Positions 23,443 to 35,985 of a stretch of 48,000 nt of DNA are shown here, in pieces (position 1 is the stretch's first letter; the number at the start of each line of letters is the position of its first letter). Under the pieces are notes generated by a model. It was not told where the DNA came from. It saw only the letters and a list, made by a program, of their open reading frames with translations, and searched no databases. The position numbers and the translations under genes are program-made. Origin of the DNA: Owenia fusiformis (lineage: Eukaryota > Annelida > Polychaeta > Sabellida > Oweniidae); assembly GCA_903813345.2 (NCBI GenBank), contig CAIIXF020000031.1:1-48000 (forward strand). Reading direction: 5' to 3'.

Positions 23443-24777
23443 ATTAAGATTACATTATATTGACTGATTAAATTAGATAGACTCCTAAGATAAGATTAGA
23501 CCGACTGCTTAAATTATATCACATTGGATTGACTGCTTATATTGGATAGACTCCTAAATTTAGATTAGACCGATGAGACCATGGTAACATGTCACTTCTT
23601 TTTGATCGTGACATAATTAAACTAATTCATTAAATTAAATTAATAATTAAAGATTACATAAGACCGACTGCTTAAATTATATCACATTGGATTGACTGCT
23701 TTGATTGGATAGACTCCTAAATTTAGATTAGACCGACGAGACCATGGTAATATGTCACTTCTTTTTGATCGTGACATAATTAAACTGATTCATTAAATTA
23801 AATTAATAATTAAAGATTACATTAGACCAACTGCTTAAATTATATCACATTGGATTGACTGCTTAGATTGGATAGACTCCTAAATTAAGATTAGACCGAC
23901 GAGACCATGGTAATATGTCACTTCTTTTTGATCGTGACATAATTAAACGGATTCATTAAATTAAATTAATAATTAAAGATTACATTAGACCGACTGCTTA
24001 AATTAGATCACATTGGATTGACTGCTTAGATTGGATAGACTCCTAAATTTAGATTAGACCGACGAGACCATGGTAATATGTCACTTCTTTTTGATCGTGA
24101 CATAATTAAACGGATTCATTAAATTAAATTAATAATTAAAGATTACATTAGACCGACTGCTTAAATTATATCACATTGGATTGACTGCTTAGATTGGATA
24201 GACTCCTAAATTTAGATTAGACCGACGAGACCATGGTAATATGTCACTTCTTTTTGATCGCGACATAATTAAACCGATTCATTAAATTAAATTAATAATT
24301 AAAGATTACATTAGATTGACTGCTTAAATTATATCACATTGGATTGACTGCTTAGATTGGATAGACTCCTAAATTTAGATTAGACCGACGAGACCATGGT
24401 AATATGTCACTTCTTTTTGATCGTGACATAATTAAACGGACTCATTAAATTAAATTTATAATTAAAGATTACATTAGACCGACTGCTTTAATCATATCAC
24501 ATTGGATTGACTACTTAAATTAGATAGACTCCTAAGATAAGATTAGACCGAATGCTTAAATTAGATCACATTGGATTGACTGCTTAGATTGGATAGACTC
24601 CTAAATTGAGATTAGACCGACGAGACCATGGTAATAAGTCACTTCCTTATGGTCGTGACATAATTAAAGACCTTAGATTAGATTATACTGATTATTTAGA
24701 TTAAATATACTCCATAGATTAGATTAGACTAATTGCTTAAATTAGATTTGATGAAATGCTTAGATTAGATCTTTAAA

Positions 24778-24839
24778 TCCCAAGGGCCCCGACCTCGCCC
24801 ATAGGTGTGGAGAACATCCATCATATAGTTTCTCCTCCG
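24778..24839 (+). repeat. J1 element in Q copy 2
   Basis: Second J1 of Q. Confidence 0.85.
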
Positions 24840-25911
24840 ATTAAGATTACATTATATTGACTGATTAAATTAGATAGACTCCTAAGATAAGATTAGACCG
24901 ACTGATTAAATTATATCACATTGGATTGACTGCTTATATTGGATAGACTCCTAAATTTAGATTAGACAGACGAGACCATGGTAACATGTCACTTCTTTTT
25001 GATCGTGACATAATTAAACTGATTCATTAAATTAAATTAATAATTAAAGATTACATAAGACCGACTGCTTAAATTATATCACATTGGATTGACTGCTTAG
25101 ATTGGATACACTCCTAAATTAAGATTAGACCGACGAGACCATGGTAATATGTCACTTCTTTTTGATCGTGACATAATTTAACTGATTCATTAAATTAAAT
25201 TAATAATTAAAGATTACATAAGACCGACTGCTTAAATTATATCACATTGGATTGAATGCTTAGATTGGATAGACTCCTAAATTTAGATTAGACCGACGAG
25301 ACCATGGTAATATGTCACTTCTTTTTGATCATGACATAATTAAACGGATTCATTAAATTAAATTAATAATTAAAGATTACATTAGACCGACTGCTTAAAT
25401 TAGATCACATTGGATTGACTGCTTAGATTGGATAGACTCCTAAATTTAGATTAGACCGACGAGACCATGGTAATATGTCACTTCTTTTTTATCGTGTCAT
25501 AATTAAACGGATTCATTAAATTAATAATTAAAGATAACATTAGACCGACTGCTTAAATTATATCACATTGGATTGACTGCTTAGATTGGATAGACTCCTA
25601 AATTTAGATTAGACCGATGAGACCATGGTAATATGTCACTTCTTTTTGATCGTGACATAATTAAACGGATTCATTAAATCAAATTAATAATTAAAGATTA
25701 CATTAGACCGACTGCTTAAATCATATCACACTGGATTGACTACTTAAATAAGATAGACTCCTAAGATAAGATTAGACCGACTGCTTAAATTAGATCACAT
25801 TGGATTGACTGCTTAGATTGGATAGACTCCTAAATTGAGATTAGACCGACGAGACCATGGTAATAAGTCACTTCCTTATGGTCGTGACATAATTAAAGAC
25901 CTTAGATTAGA

Positions 25912-26080
25912 TCCCTTTCAGAAATTATGATAACCAATCAGTTGACTGGTACCAAAAGAAAATTTTCTTGAAAGCTGAAGAAAGTTACCTTATGAAAGTC
26001 CTCAGGCTGAGAGTTCTATTGTCTCTATCTGGACAGCAGTGGCCAACTGGCTGTGAACTGGCCCTCCACATCCACACACA
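25912..26080 (+). repeat. Truncated module T2 (3' 169 bp of F)
   Basis: Same breakpoint and length as T1, 11,940 bp away. It leads into the shortened segment S instead of R. Confidence 0.9.
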
Positions 26081-27298
26081 GATTAGATTAAATTGATTAG
26101 ATAAGACTTTTGCTTAGATTAGACCAGACTGACCGCTTAGATTAGATTATACTGAATATTTAGATAAGATATACTTCTAAGTTTGGATTAGACCGATTGG
26201 TTAAATTGGATTTGAATGCCTGCTTAGATTAGATTTATAATTCCCAAGAGCCCTGACCTCGCGCAGAGGCGTGGAGAACACCCATCATATAGTTTCTCCT
26301 CTAAGATTAAGATTACATTATATTGACTGCTTAAATTAGATAGACTCCTAAGATAAGATTAGACCGACTGCTTAAATTAGATCACATTGGATTGACTGCT
26401 TAGATTGGATAGACTCCTAAATTTAGATTAGACCGACGAGACCATGGTAATATGTCACTTCTTTTTGATCGTGACATAATTAAACGGATTCATTAAATTG
26501 AATTAATAATTAAAGATTACATTAGACCGACTGCTTAAATTATATCACATTGGATTGACTGCTTAGATTGGATAGACTCCTAAATTTAGATTAGACCGAC
26601 GAGACCATGGTAATATGTCACTTCTTTTTGATCGTGACATAATTAAAGGGATTCATTAAATTAAATCAATAATTAAAGATTACATTAGACCGACTGCTTA
26701 AATCATATCACATTGGATTGACTACTTAAATTAGATAGACTCCTAAGATAAGATTAGACCGACTGCTTAAATTAGATCACATTGGATTGACTGCTTAGAT
26801 TGGATAGACTCCTATTTAGATTAGACCGACGAGACCATGGTAATATGTCACTTCTTTTTGATCGTGACATAATTAAACTGATTCATTAAATTAATTTAAT
26901 AATTAAAGATTACATAAGACCGACTGCTTAAATTATATCACATTGGATTCACTGCTTAGATTGGATAGACTCCTAAATTTAGATTAGACCGACGAGACCA
27001 TGGTAATATGTCACTTCTTTTTGATCGTGACATAATTAAACGGATTCATTAAATTAAATTAATAATTAAAGATTACATTAGACCGACTGCTTAAATTAGA
27101 TCACATTGGATTGACTGCTTAGATTGGATAGACTCCTAAATTTAGATTAGACCGACGAGACCATGGTAATATGTCACTTCTTTTTGATCGCGACATAATT
27201 AAACCGATTCATTAAATTAAATTAATAATTAAAGATTACATTAGATTGACTGCTTAAATTAGATTAGACTGACTGCTTAAATCATATCACATTGGATT
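26081..27298. repeat. Higher-order segment S (T2 to F6), shortened R
   Basis: A 1,218-bp segment in the place where R stands after T1 and T3. One J2 is followed by five monomers (CCATGG 26442, 26605, 26835, 26998, 27161) and then F6, with no J1. Diagnostic variants show its parts. The head equals the R head. The AAAGGGATTC monomer at 26605 corresponds to 16876 in R. The TTAATTTAATAATT plus GGATTCACTG monomer at 26835 corresponds to 18411. S therefore reads as R with internal in-phase deletions that remove 3,516 bp and three J1 elements. The 230-bp interval reflects a 2-bp deletion (CTCCTATTTAG). Confidence 0.82.
26242..26303 (+). repeat. J2 element (GCGCAGAGG type), after T2
   Basis: T-lineage tail CTCTAAGATTAAG. 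It is the only J element in segment S. Confidence 0.83.
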
Positions 27299-28047
27299 GA
27301 TGGACAAATGGATAAGCGCGCCGTCTAGGCTGATAATATGGCCCCCACACTATTTGGAGAGTACATAAAACGGGAATCCAATTTGACATTGTTGACGGAG
27401 AGACAGACTGACAGACAGACAGACAAGTGAGTTCCTTTTAGAAATTATGATGACCCATCAGTTGACTTACTTTCAAGAATATGGGTGGTAATACCAAAAG
27501 AACATTTTCTTAAAACCTAAAGAAAGGTACCAACCTTATGAAAGTCCCAGGCTAAGAGTTCCATTGTCTCTGGGCAGCAGTGGCCAGCTGGGCAATCTTG
27601 GCTTTGAACTGGCCCTCCACATCCACATCTTTTCTACCACATCTATATGTACTCACAAATCATCCCTGAAACTTAAAAGCAAAATCTGTAGCAGTTTTGG
27701 AGAAATATGTTGTATATACAGAAGAATGGACAGATGGACAAACGCACCCAGGCTGATAATATGGCCCCCACACTATTTGTAGGGGATATTAAACGGGAAT
27801 CCAATTTGACATTGTTGACGGACAGACAGACGGACAAGAAAGTGATTGCAAAAACTCACTATGTGAGCTAAAAAACAGTCCCTTTCAGAAATTATGATAA
27901 CCAATCAGTTGACTGGTACCAAAAGAAAATTTTCTTGAAAGCTGAAGAAAGTTACCTTATGAAAGTCCTCAGGCTGAGAGTTCTATTGTCTCTATCTGGA
28001 CAGCAGTGGCCAACTGGCTGTGAACTGGCCCTCCACATCCACACACA
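27299..28047 (+). repeat. Module F6, class B, complete (749 bp)
   Basis: Class B with one extra GACA and GAAACTTAAAAG, matching F2 rather than F4/F8. It is reached from T2 through the shortened segment S, whereas F2 is reached through a full-length R. The F2/F6 similarity suggests F2 occupies the same phase of the 20.36-kb repeat despite its different upstream segment. Confidence 0.88.
27394..27425 (+). repeat. GACA/GACG tract, F6 half A (+1 unit)
   Basis: Same length as in F2. Confidence 0.8.
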
Positions 28048-28208
28048 GATTAGATTAAATTGATTAGATAAGACTTTTGCTTAGATTAGACCAGACTGAC
28101 CGCTTAGATTAGATTATACTGTATAATAAGATAAGATATACTTCTAAGTTTGGATTAGACCGATTGCTTAAATTGGATTTGAATGCCTGCTTAGATTAGA
28201 TTTATAAT

Positions 28209-28270
28209 TCCCAAGAGCCCTGACCTTGAACAAAGGCGTGGAGAACACCCATCATATAGTTTCTCCTCCG
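28209..28270 (+). repeat. J2 element (GAACAAAGG type), after F6
   Basis: Class B form. Confidence 0.85.
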
Positions 28271-28790
28271 ACTAAGATTACATTATATTGACTGCTTAAA
28301 TTAGATAGACTCCTAAGATAAGATTAGACCGACTGCTTAAATTAGATCACATTGGATTGACTGCTTAGATTGGATAGACTCCTAAATTTAGATTAGACCG
28401 ACGTCACCATGGTAATATGTCACTTCTTTTTGATCGTGACATAATTAAACGGATTCATTAAATTAAATTAATAATTAAAGATTACATTAGACCGACTGCT
28501 TAAATCATATCACATTGGATTGACTACTTAAATTAGATAGACTCCTAAGATAAGATTAGACCGAATGCTTAAATTAGATCACATTGGATTGACTGCTTAG
28601 ATTGGATAGACTCCTAAATTGAGATTAGACCGACGAGACCATGGTAATAAGTCACTTCCTTATGGTTGTGACATAATTAAAGACCTTAGATTAGATTATA
28701 CTGATTATTTAGATTAAATATACTCCATAGATTAGATTAGACTAATTGCTTAAATTAGATTTGATGAAATGCTTTGATTAGATCTTTAAA

Positions 28791-28852
28791 TCCCAAGGGC
28801 CCCGACCTCGCCCATAGGTGTGGAGAACATCCATCATATAGTTTCTCCTCCG
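28791..28852 (+). repeat. J1 element in P copy 3
   Basis: Carries the P-specific GCTTTGATTAGATC flank. Confidence 0.85.
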
Positions 28853-30380
28853 ATTAAGATTACATTATATTGACTGATTAAATTAGATAGACTCCTAAGA
28901 TACGATTAGACCGACTGATTAAATTATATCACATTGGATTGACTGCTTATATTGGATAGACTCCTAAATTTAGATTAGACCGACGAGACCATGGTAACAT
29001 GTCACTTCTTTTTGATCGTGACATAATTAAACTGATTCATTAAATTAAATTAATAATTAAAGATTACATAAGACTGACTGCTTAAATTATATCACATTGG
29101 ATTGACTGCTTAGATTGGATACACTCCTAAATTAAGATTAGACCGACGAGACCATGGTAATATGTCACTTCTTTTTGATCGTGACATAATTAAACTGATT
29201 CATTAAATTAAATTAATAATTAAAGATTACATTAGATTGACTGCTTAAATTATATCACATTGGATTGACTGCTTAGATTGGATAGACTCCTAAATTTAGA
29301 TTAGACCGACGAGACCATGGTAATATGTCACTTCTTTTTGATCGTGACATAATTAAACGGATTCATTAAATTAAATTAATAATTAAAGATTACATTAGAC
29401 CGACTGCTTAAATCATATCACATTGGATTGACTACTTAAATTAGATAGACTCCTAAGATAAGATTAGACCGACTGCTTGAATTAGATCACATTAGATTGA
29501 CTGCTTAGATTGGATAGACTCCTAAATTTAGATTAGACCGACGAGACCATGGTAATATGTCACTTCTTTTTGATCGTGACATAATTAAACGGATTCATTA
29601 AATTAAATTAATAATTAAAGATTACATTAGACCGACTGCTTAAATCATATCACATTGGATTGACTACTTAAATTAGATAGACTCCTAAGATAAGATTAGA
29701 CCGACTGCTTGAATTAGATCACATTAGATTGACTGCTTAGATTGGATAGACTCCTAAATTTAGATTAGACCGACGAGACCATGGTAATATGTCACTTCTT
29801 TTTGATCGTGACATAATTAAACTGATTCATTAAATTAAATTAATAATTAAAGATTACATTAGACCGACTGCTTAAATCATATCACATTGGATTGACTACT
29901 TAAATTAGATAGACTCCTAAGATAAGATTAGACAGACTGCTTAAATTAGATCACATTGGATTGACTGCTTAGATTGGATAGACTCCTAAATTTAGATTAG
30001 ACCGACGAGACCATGGTAATATGTCACTTCTTTTTGATCGTGACATAATTAAACGGATTCATTAAATCAAATTAATAATTAAAGATTACATTAGACCGAC
30101 TGCTTAAATCATATCACATTGGATTGACTACTTAAATTAGATAGACTCCTAAGATAAGATTAGACCGACTGCTTAAATTAGATCACATTGGATCGACTGA
30201 TTAGATTGGATAGACTCCTAAATTTAGATTAGACCGACGAGACCATGGTAATATGTCACTTCTTTTTGATCGCGACATAATTAAACCGATTCATTAAATT
30301 AAATTAATAATTAAAGATTACATTAGATTGACTGCTTAAATTAGATTAGTCTGACTGCTTAAATCATATCACATTGGATT

Positions 30381-31128
30381 GATGGACAAATGGATAAACG
30401 CGCCGCCGTCTAGGCTGATAATATGGCCCCCACACTATTTGGAGAGTACATAAAACGGGAATCCAATTTGACATTGTTGACGGAGAGACAGACTGACAGA
30501 CAGACAAGTGAGTTCCTTTTAGTAATTATGATGACCCATCAGTTGACTTACTTTCAAGAATATGGGTGGTAATACCAAAAGAACATTTTCTTAAAACCTA
30601 AAGAAAGGTACCAACCTTATGAAAGTCCCAGGCTAAAAGTTCCATTGTCTCTGGGCAGCAGTGGCCAGCTGGGCAATCTTGGCTTTGAACTGGCCCTCCA
30701 CATCAACATCTTTTCTACCAAATCTGTATGTACTCACAAATCATCCCTGAAACTTAAAAGCAAAATCTGTAGCAGTTTTGGAGAAATATGTTGTATATAC
30801 AGAAGAATGGACAGATGGACAAACGCACCCAGGCTGATAATATGGCCCCCACACTATTTGTAGGGGATATAAAACGGGAATCCAATTTGACATTGTTGAC
30901 GGACAGACAGACGGACAAGAAAGTGATTGCAAAAACTCACTATGTGAGCTAAAAAACAGTCCCTTTCAGAAATTATGATAACCAATCAGTTGACTGGTAC
31001 CAAAAGAAAATTTTCTTGAAAGCTGAAGAAAGTTACCTTATGAAAGTCCTCAGGCTGAGAGTTCTATTGTCTCTATCTGGACAGCAGTGGCCAACTGGCT
31101 GTGAACTGGCCCTCCACATCCACACACA
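30381..31128 (+). repeat. Module F7, class C, complete (748 bp)
   Basis: Class C, exactly 20,362 bp from F3 with no length change. It has all class C marks, including CACATCAACATC in half A. Confidence 0.88.
30479..30506 (+). repeat. GACA/GACG tract, F7 half A
   Basis: Base length. Confidence 0.8.
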
Positions 31129-31289
31129 GATTAGATTAAATTGATTAGATAAGACTTTTGCTTAGATTAGACCAGACTGACCGCTTAGATTAGATTATAC
31201 TGAATATTTAGATAAGATATACTTCTAAGTTTGGATTAGACCGATTGGTTAAATTGGATTTGAATGCCTGCTTAGATTAGATTTATAAT

Positions 31290-31351
31290 TCCCAAGAGCC
31301 CTGACCTCGCGCAGAGGCGTGGAGAACACCCATCATATAGTTTCTCCTCCG
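31290..31351 (+). repeat. J2 element (GCGCAGAGG type), after F7
   Basis: Usual J2 form after a class C module. Confidence 0.85.
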
Positions 31352-31802
31352 ACTAAGATTACATTATATTGACTGCTTAAATTAGATAGACTCCTAAGAT
31401 AAGATTAGACCGACTGCTTAAATTAGATCACATTGGATTGACTGCTTGGATTGGATAAACTCCTAAATTTAGATTAGACCGACGAGACCATGGTAATATG
31501 TCACTTCTTTTTGATCGTGACAAAATTAAACTGATTCATTAAATTAAATTAATAATTAAAGATTACATAAGACCGACTGCTTAAATTATATCACATTGGA
31601 TTGACTGCTTAGATTGGATAGACTCCTAAATTTAGATTAGACCGACGAGACCATGGTAATAAGTCACTTCCTTATGGTCGTGACATAATTAAAGACCTTA
31701 GATTAGATTATACTGATTATTTAGATTAAATATACTCCAAAGATTAGATTAGACTAATTGCTTAAATTAGATTTGATGAAATGCTTAGATTAGATTCTTA
31801 AA

Positions 31803-31864
31803 TCCCAAGGGCCCCGACCTCGCCCATAGGTGTGGAGAACATCCATCATATAGTTTCTCCTCCG
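31803..31864 (+). repeat. J1 element in Q copy 3
   Basis: First J1 of Q, with the TCCAAAGATTAG flank. Confidence 0.85.
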
Positions 31865-33199
31865 ATTAAGATTACATTATATTGACTGATTAAATTAGAT
31901 AGACTCCTAAGATAAGATTAGACCGACTGCTTAAATTATATCACATTGGATTGACTGCTTATATTGGATAGACTCCTAAATTTAGATTAGACCGATGAGA
32001 CCATGGTAACATGTCACTTCTTTTTGATCGTGACATAATTAAACTAATTCATTAAATTAAATTAATAATTAAAGATTACATAAGACCGACTGCTTAAATT
32101 ATATCACATTGGATTGACTGCTTAGATTGGATAGACTCCTAAATTTAGATTAGACCGACGAGACCATGGTAATATGTCACTTCTTTTTGATCGTGACATA
32201 ATTAAACTGATTCATTAAATTAAATTAATAATTAAAGATTACATTAGACCAACTGCTTAAATTATATCACATTGGATTGACTGCTTAGATTGGATAGACT
32301 CCTAAATTAAGATTAGACCGACGAGACCATGGTAATATGTCACTTCTTTTTGATCGTGACATAATTAAACGGATTCATTAAATTAAATTAATAATTAAAG
32401 ATTACATTAGACCGACTGCTTAAATTAGATCACATTGGATTGACTGCTTAGATTGGATAGACTCCTAAATTTAGATTAGACCGACGAGACCATGGTAATA
32501 TGTCACTTCTTTTTGATCGTGACATAATTAAACGGATTCATTAAATTAAATTAATAATTAAAGATTACATTAGACCGACTGCTTAAATTATATCACATTG
32601 GATTGACTGCTTAGATTGGATAGACTCCTAAATTTAGATTAGACCGACGAGACCATGGTAATATGTCACTTCTTTTTGATCGCGACATAATTAAACCGAT
32701 TCATTAAATTAAATTAATAATTAAAGATTACATTAGATTGACTGCTTAAATTATATCACATTGGATTGACTGCTTAGATTGGATAGACTCCTAAATTTAG
32801 ATTAGACCGACGAGACCATGGTAATATGTCACTTCTTTTTGATCGTGACATAATTAAACGGACTCATTAAATTAAATTTATAATTAAAGATTACATTAGA
32901 CCGACTGCTTTAATCATATCACATTGGATTGACTACTTAAATTAGATAGACTCCTAAGATAAGATTAGACCGAATGCTTAAATTAGATCACATTGGATTG
33001 ACTGCTTAGATTGGATAGACTCCTAAATTGAGATTAGACCGACGAGACCATGGTAATAAGTCACTTCCTTATGGTCGTGACATAATTAAAGACCTTAGAT
33101 TAGATTATACTGATTATTTAGATTAAATATACTCCATAGATTAGATTAGACTAATTGCTTAAATTAGATTTGATGAAATGCTTAGATTAGATCTTTAAA

Positions 33200-33261
33200 T
33201 CCCAAGGGCCCCGACCTCGCCCATAGGTGTGGAGAACATCCATCATATAGTTTCTCCTCCG
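33200..33261 (+). repeat. J1 element in Q copy 3
   Basis: Second J1 of Q. Confidence 0.85.
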
Positions 33262-34333
33262 ATTAAGATTACATTATATTGACTGATTAAATTAGATAGA
33301 CTCCTAAGATAAGATTAGACCGACTGATTAAATTATATCACATTGGATTGACTGCTTATATTGGATAGACTCCTAAATTTAGATTAGACAGACGAGACCA
33401 TGGTAACATGTCACTTCTTTTTGATCGTGACATAATTAAACTGATTCATTAAATTAAATTAATAATTAAAGATTACATAAGACCGACTGCTTAAATTATA
33501 TCACATTGGATTGACTGCTTAGATTGGATACACTCCTAAATTAAGATTAGACCGACGAGACCATGGTAATATGTCACTTCTTTTTGATCGTGACATAATT
33601 TAACTGATTCATTAAATTAAATTAATAATTAAAGATTACATAAGACCGACTGCTTAAATTATATCACATTGGATTGAATGCTTAGATTGGATAGACTCCT
33701 AAATTTAGATTAGACCGACGAGACCATGGTAATATGTCACTTCTTTTTGATCATGACATAATTAAACGGATTCATTAAATTAAATTAATAATTAAAGATT
33801 ACATTAGACCGACTGCTTAAATTAGATCACATTGGATTGACTGCTTAGATTGGATAGACTCCTAAATTTAGATTAGACCGACGAGACCATGGTAATATGT
33901 CACTTCTTTTTTATCGTGTCATAATTAAACGGATTCATTAAATTAATAATTAAAGATAACATTAGACCGACTGCTTAAATTATATCACATTGGATTGACT
34001 GCTTAGATTGGATAGACTCCTAAATTTAGATTAGACCGATGAGACCATGGTAATATGTCACTTCTTTTTGATCGTGACATAATTAAACGGATTCATTAAA
34101 TCAAATTAATAATTAAAGATTACATTAGACCGACTGCTTAAATCATATCACACTGGATTGACTACTTAAATAAGATAGACTCCTAAGATAAGATTAGACC
34201 GACTGCTTAAATTAGATCACATTGGATTGACTGCTTAGATTGGATAGACTCCTAAATTGAGATTAGACCGACGAGACCATGGTAATAAGTCACTTCCTTA
34301 TGGTCGTGACATAATTAAAGACCTTAGATTAGA

Positions 34334-34502
34334 TCCCTTTCAGAAATTATGATAACCAATCAGTTGACTGGTACCAAAAGAAAATTTTCTTGAAAGCTGA
34401 AGAAAGTTACCTTATGAAAGTCCTCAGGCTGAGAGTTCTATTGTCTCTATCTGGACAGCAGTGGCCAACTGGCTGTGAACTGGCCCTCCACATCCACACA
34501 CA
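34334..34502 (+). repeat. Truncated module T3 (3' 169 bp of F)
   Basis: Same breakpoint as T1, exactly one 20,362-bp period downstream. It leads into full-length R. Confidence 0.9.
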
Positions 34503-34663
34503 GATTAGATTAAATTGATTAGATAAGACTTTTGCTTAGATTAGACCAGACTGACCGCTTAGATTAGATTATACTGAATATTTAGATAAGATATACTTCT
34601 AAGTTTGGATTAGACCGATTGGTTAAATTGGATTTGAATGCCTGCTTAGATTAGATTTATAAT

Positions 34664-34725
34664 TCCCAAGAGCCCTGACCTCGCGCAGAGGCGTGGAGAA
34701 CACCCATCATATAGTTTCTCCTCTA
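34664..34725 (+). repeat. J2 element (GCGCAGAGG type), after T3
   Basis: T-lineage tail CTCTAAGATTAAG. Confidence 0.83.
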
Positions 34726-35015
34726 AGATTAAGATTACATTATATTGACTGCTTAAATTAGATAGACTCCTAAGATAAGATTAGACCGACTGCTTAAATT
34801 AGATCACATTGGATTGACTGCTTAGATTGGATAGACTCCTAAATTTAGATTAGACCGACGAGACCATGGTAATAAGTCACTTCCTTATGGCCGTGACATA
34901 ATTAAAGACCTTAGATTAGATTATACTGATTATTTAGATTAAATATACTCCATAGATTAGATTAGACTAATTGCTTAAATTAGATTTGAGGAAATGCTTA
35001 GATTAGATTTTTAAA

Positions 35016-35077
35016 TCCCAAGGGCCCCGACCTCGCCCATAGGTGTGGAGAACATCCATCATATAGTTTCTCCTCCG
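35016..35077 (+). repeat. J1 element in R copy 3
   Basis: GATTTGAGGAAATGC flank, as in the other first J1 copies of R. Confidence 0.85.
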
Positions 35078-35923
35078 ATTAAGATTACATTATATTGACT
35101 GCTTAAATTAGATAGACTCCTAAGATAAGATTAGACCGACTGCTTAAATTATATCACATTGGATTGACTGCTTAGATTGGATAGACTCCTAAATTTAGAT
35201 TAGACCGACGAGACCATGGTAATATGTCACTTCTTTTTGATCGCGACATAATTAAACCGATTCATTAAATTAAATTAATAATTAAAGATTACATTAGATT
35301 GACTGCTTAAATTATATCACATTGGATTGACTGCTTAGATTGGATAGACTCCTAAATTTAGATTAGACCGACGAGACCATGGTAATATGTCACTTCTTTT
35401 TGATCGCGACATAATTAAACCGATTCATTAAATTAAATTAATAATTAAAGATTACATTAGATTGACTGCTTAAATTATATCACATTGGATTGACTGCTTA
35501 GATTGGATAGACTCCTAAATTTAGATTAGACCGACGAGACCATGGTAATATGTCACTTCTTTTTGATCGTGACATAATTAAACGGACTCATTAAATTAAA
35601 TTAATAATTAAAGATTACATTAGACCGACTGCTTAAATCATATCACATTGGATTGACTACTTAAATTAGATAGACTCCTAAGATAAGATTAGACCGAATG
35701 CTTAAATTAGATAACATTGGATTGACTGCTTAGATTGGATAGACTCCTAAATTGAGATTAGACCGACGAGACCATGGTAATAAGTCACTTCCTTATGGTC
35801 GTGACATAATTAAAGACCTTAGATTAGATTATACTGATTATTTAGATTAAATATACTCCATAGATTAGATTAGACTAATTGCTTAAATTAGATTTGATGA
35901 AATGCTTAGATTAGATCTTTAAA

Positions 35924-35985
35924 TCCCAAGGGCCCCGACCTCGCCCATAGGTGTGGAGAACATCCATCATATAGTTTCTCCTCCG
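35924..35985 (+). repeat. J1 element in R copy 3
   Basis: Second J1 of R. Confidence 0.85.

Larger units (their letters stand above)
22707..25911. repeat. Higher-order segment Q, copy 2 (F5 to T2)
   Basis: Three blocks identical in layout to copy 1: CCATGG 23066, 23229; 23579, 23742, 23905, 24068, 24231, 24394, 24626; 24976, 25139, 25302, 25465, 25623, 25855. The phase marker is GACTGCTTTGATTGG near 23,695 (the other phase has GCTTAGATTGG), shared with the copy near 44,060. The 158-bp monomer (25465-25623) is retained. Confidence 0.9.
10019..30380. repeat. Higher-order repeat, complete 20,362-bp copy (F3 to F7)
   Basis: One full period of the top-level repeat: F3-Q-T1-R-F4-P-F5-Q-T2-S-F6-P. 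The module spacings F3-F7, T1-T3 and F4-F8 are all 20,362 bp; F5-F9 and T2-T4 are 20,364 bp. The 2-bp difference is explained by a 2-bp deletion private to F4. Inside the period, F3-F5 and T1-T2 are 11,940 bp apart and F5-F7 is 8,422 bp, so the unit is two related sub-units that differ by R versus S. The boundaries are arbitrary because any phase of a tandem repeat is equivalent. The layout is read directly from the sequence; origin by unequal exchange or segmental tandem duplication is inferred. Confidence 0.9.
28048..30380. repeat. Higher-order segment P, copy 3 (F6 to F7)
   Basis: Same 2,333-bp layout as the other P copies (CCATGG 28407, 28639; 28989, 29152, 29315, 29547, 29779, 30011, 30243). 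It carries the ATTAGACCG state near 29,624, as in copy 1, rather than the ATTACACCG variant of copies 2 and 4. Confidence 0.9.
31129..34333. repeat. Higher-order segment Q, copy 3 (F7 to T3)
   Basis: Offset by exactly 20,362 bp from copy 1, with no length change. CCATGG is at 31488, 31651; 32001, 32164, 32327, 32490, 32653, 32816, 33048; 33398, 33561, 33724, 33887, 34045, 34277. It has the GCTTAGATTGG state near 32,122, as in copy 1. The 158-bp monomer with ATCGTGTCAT is present at 33887. Confidence 0.9.
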
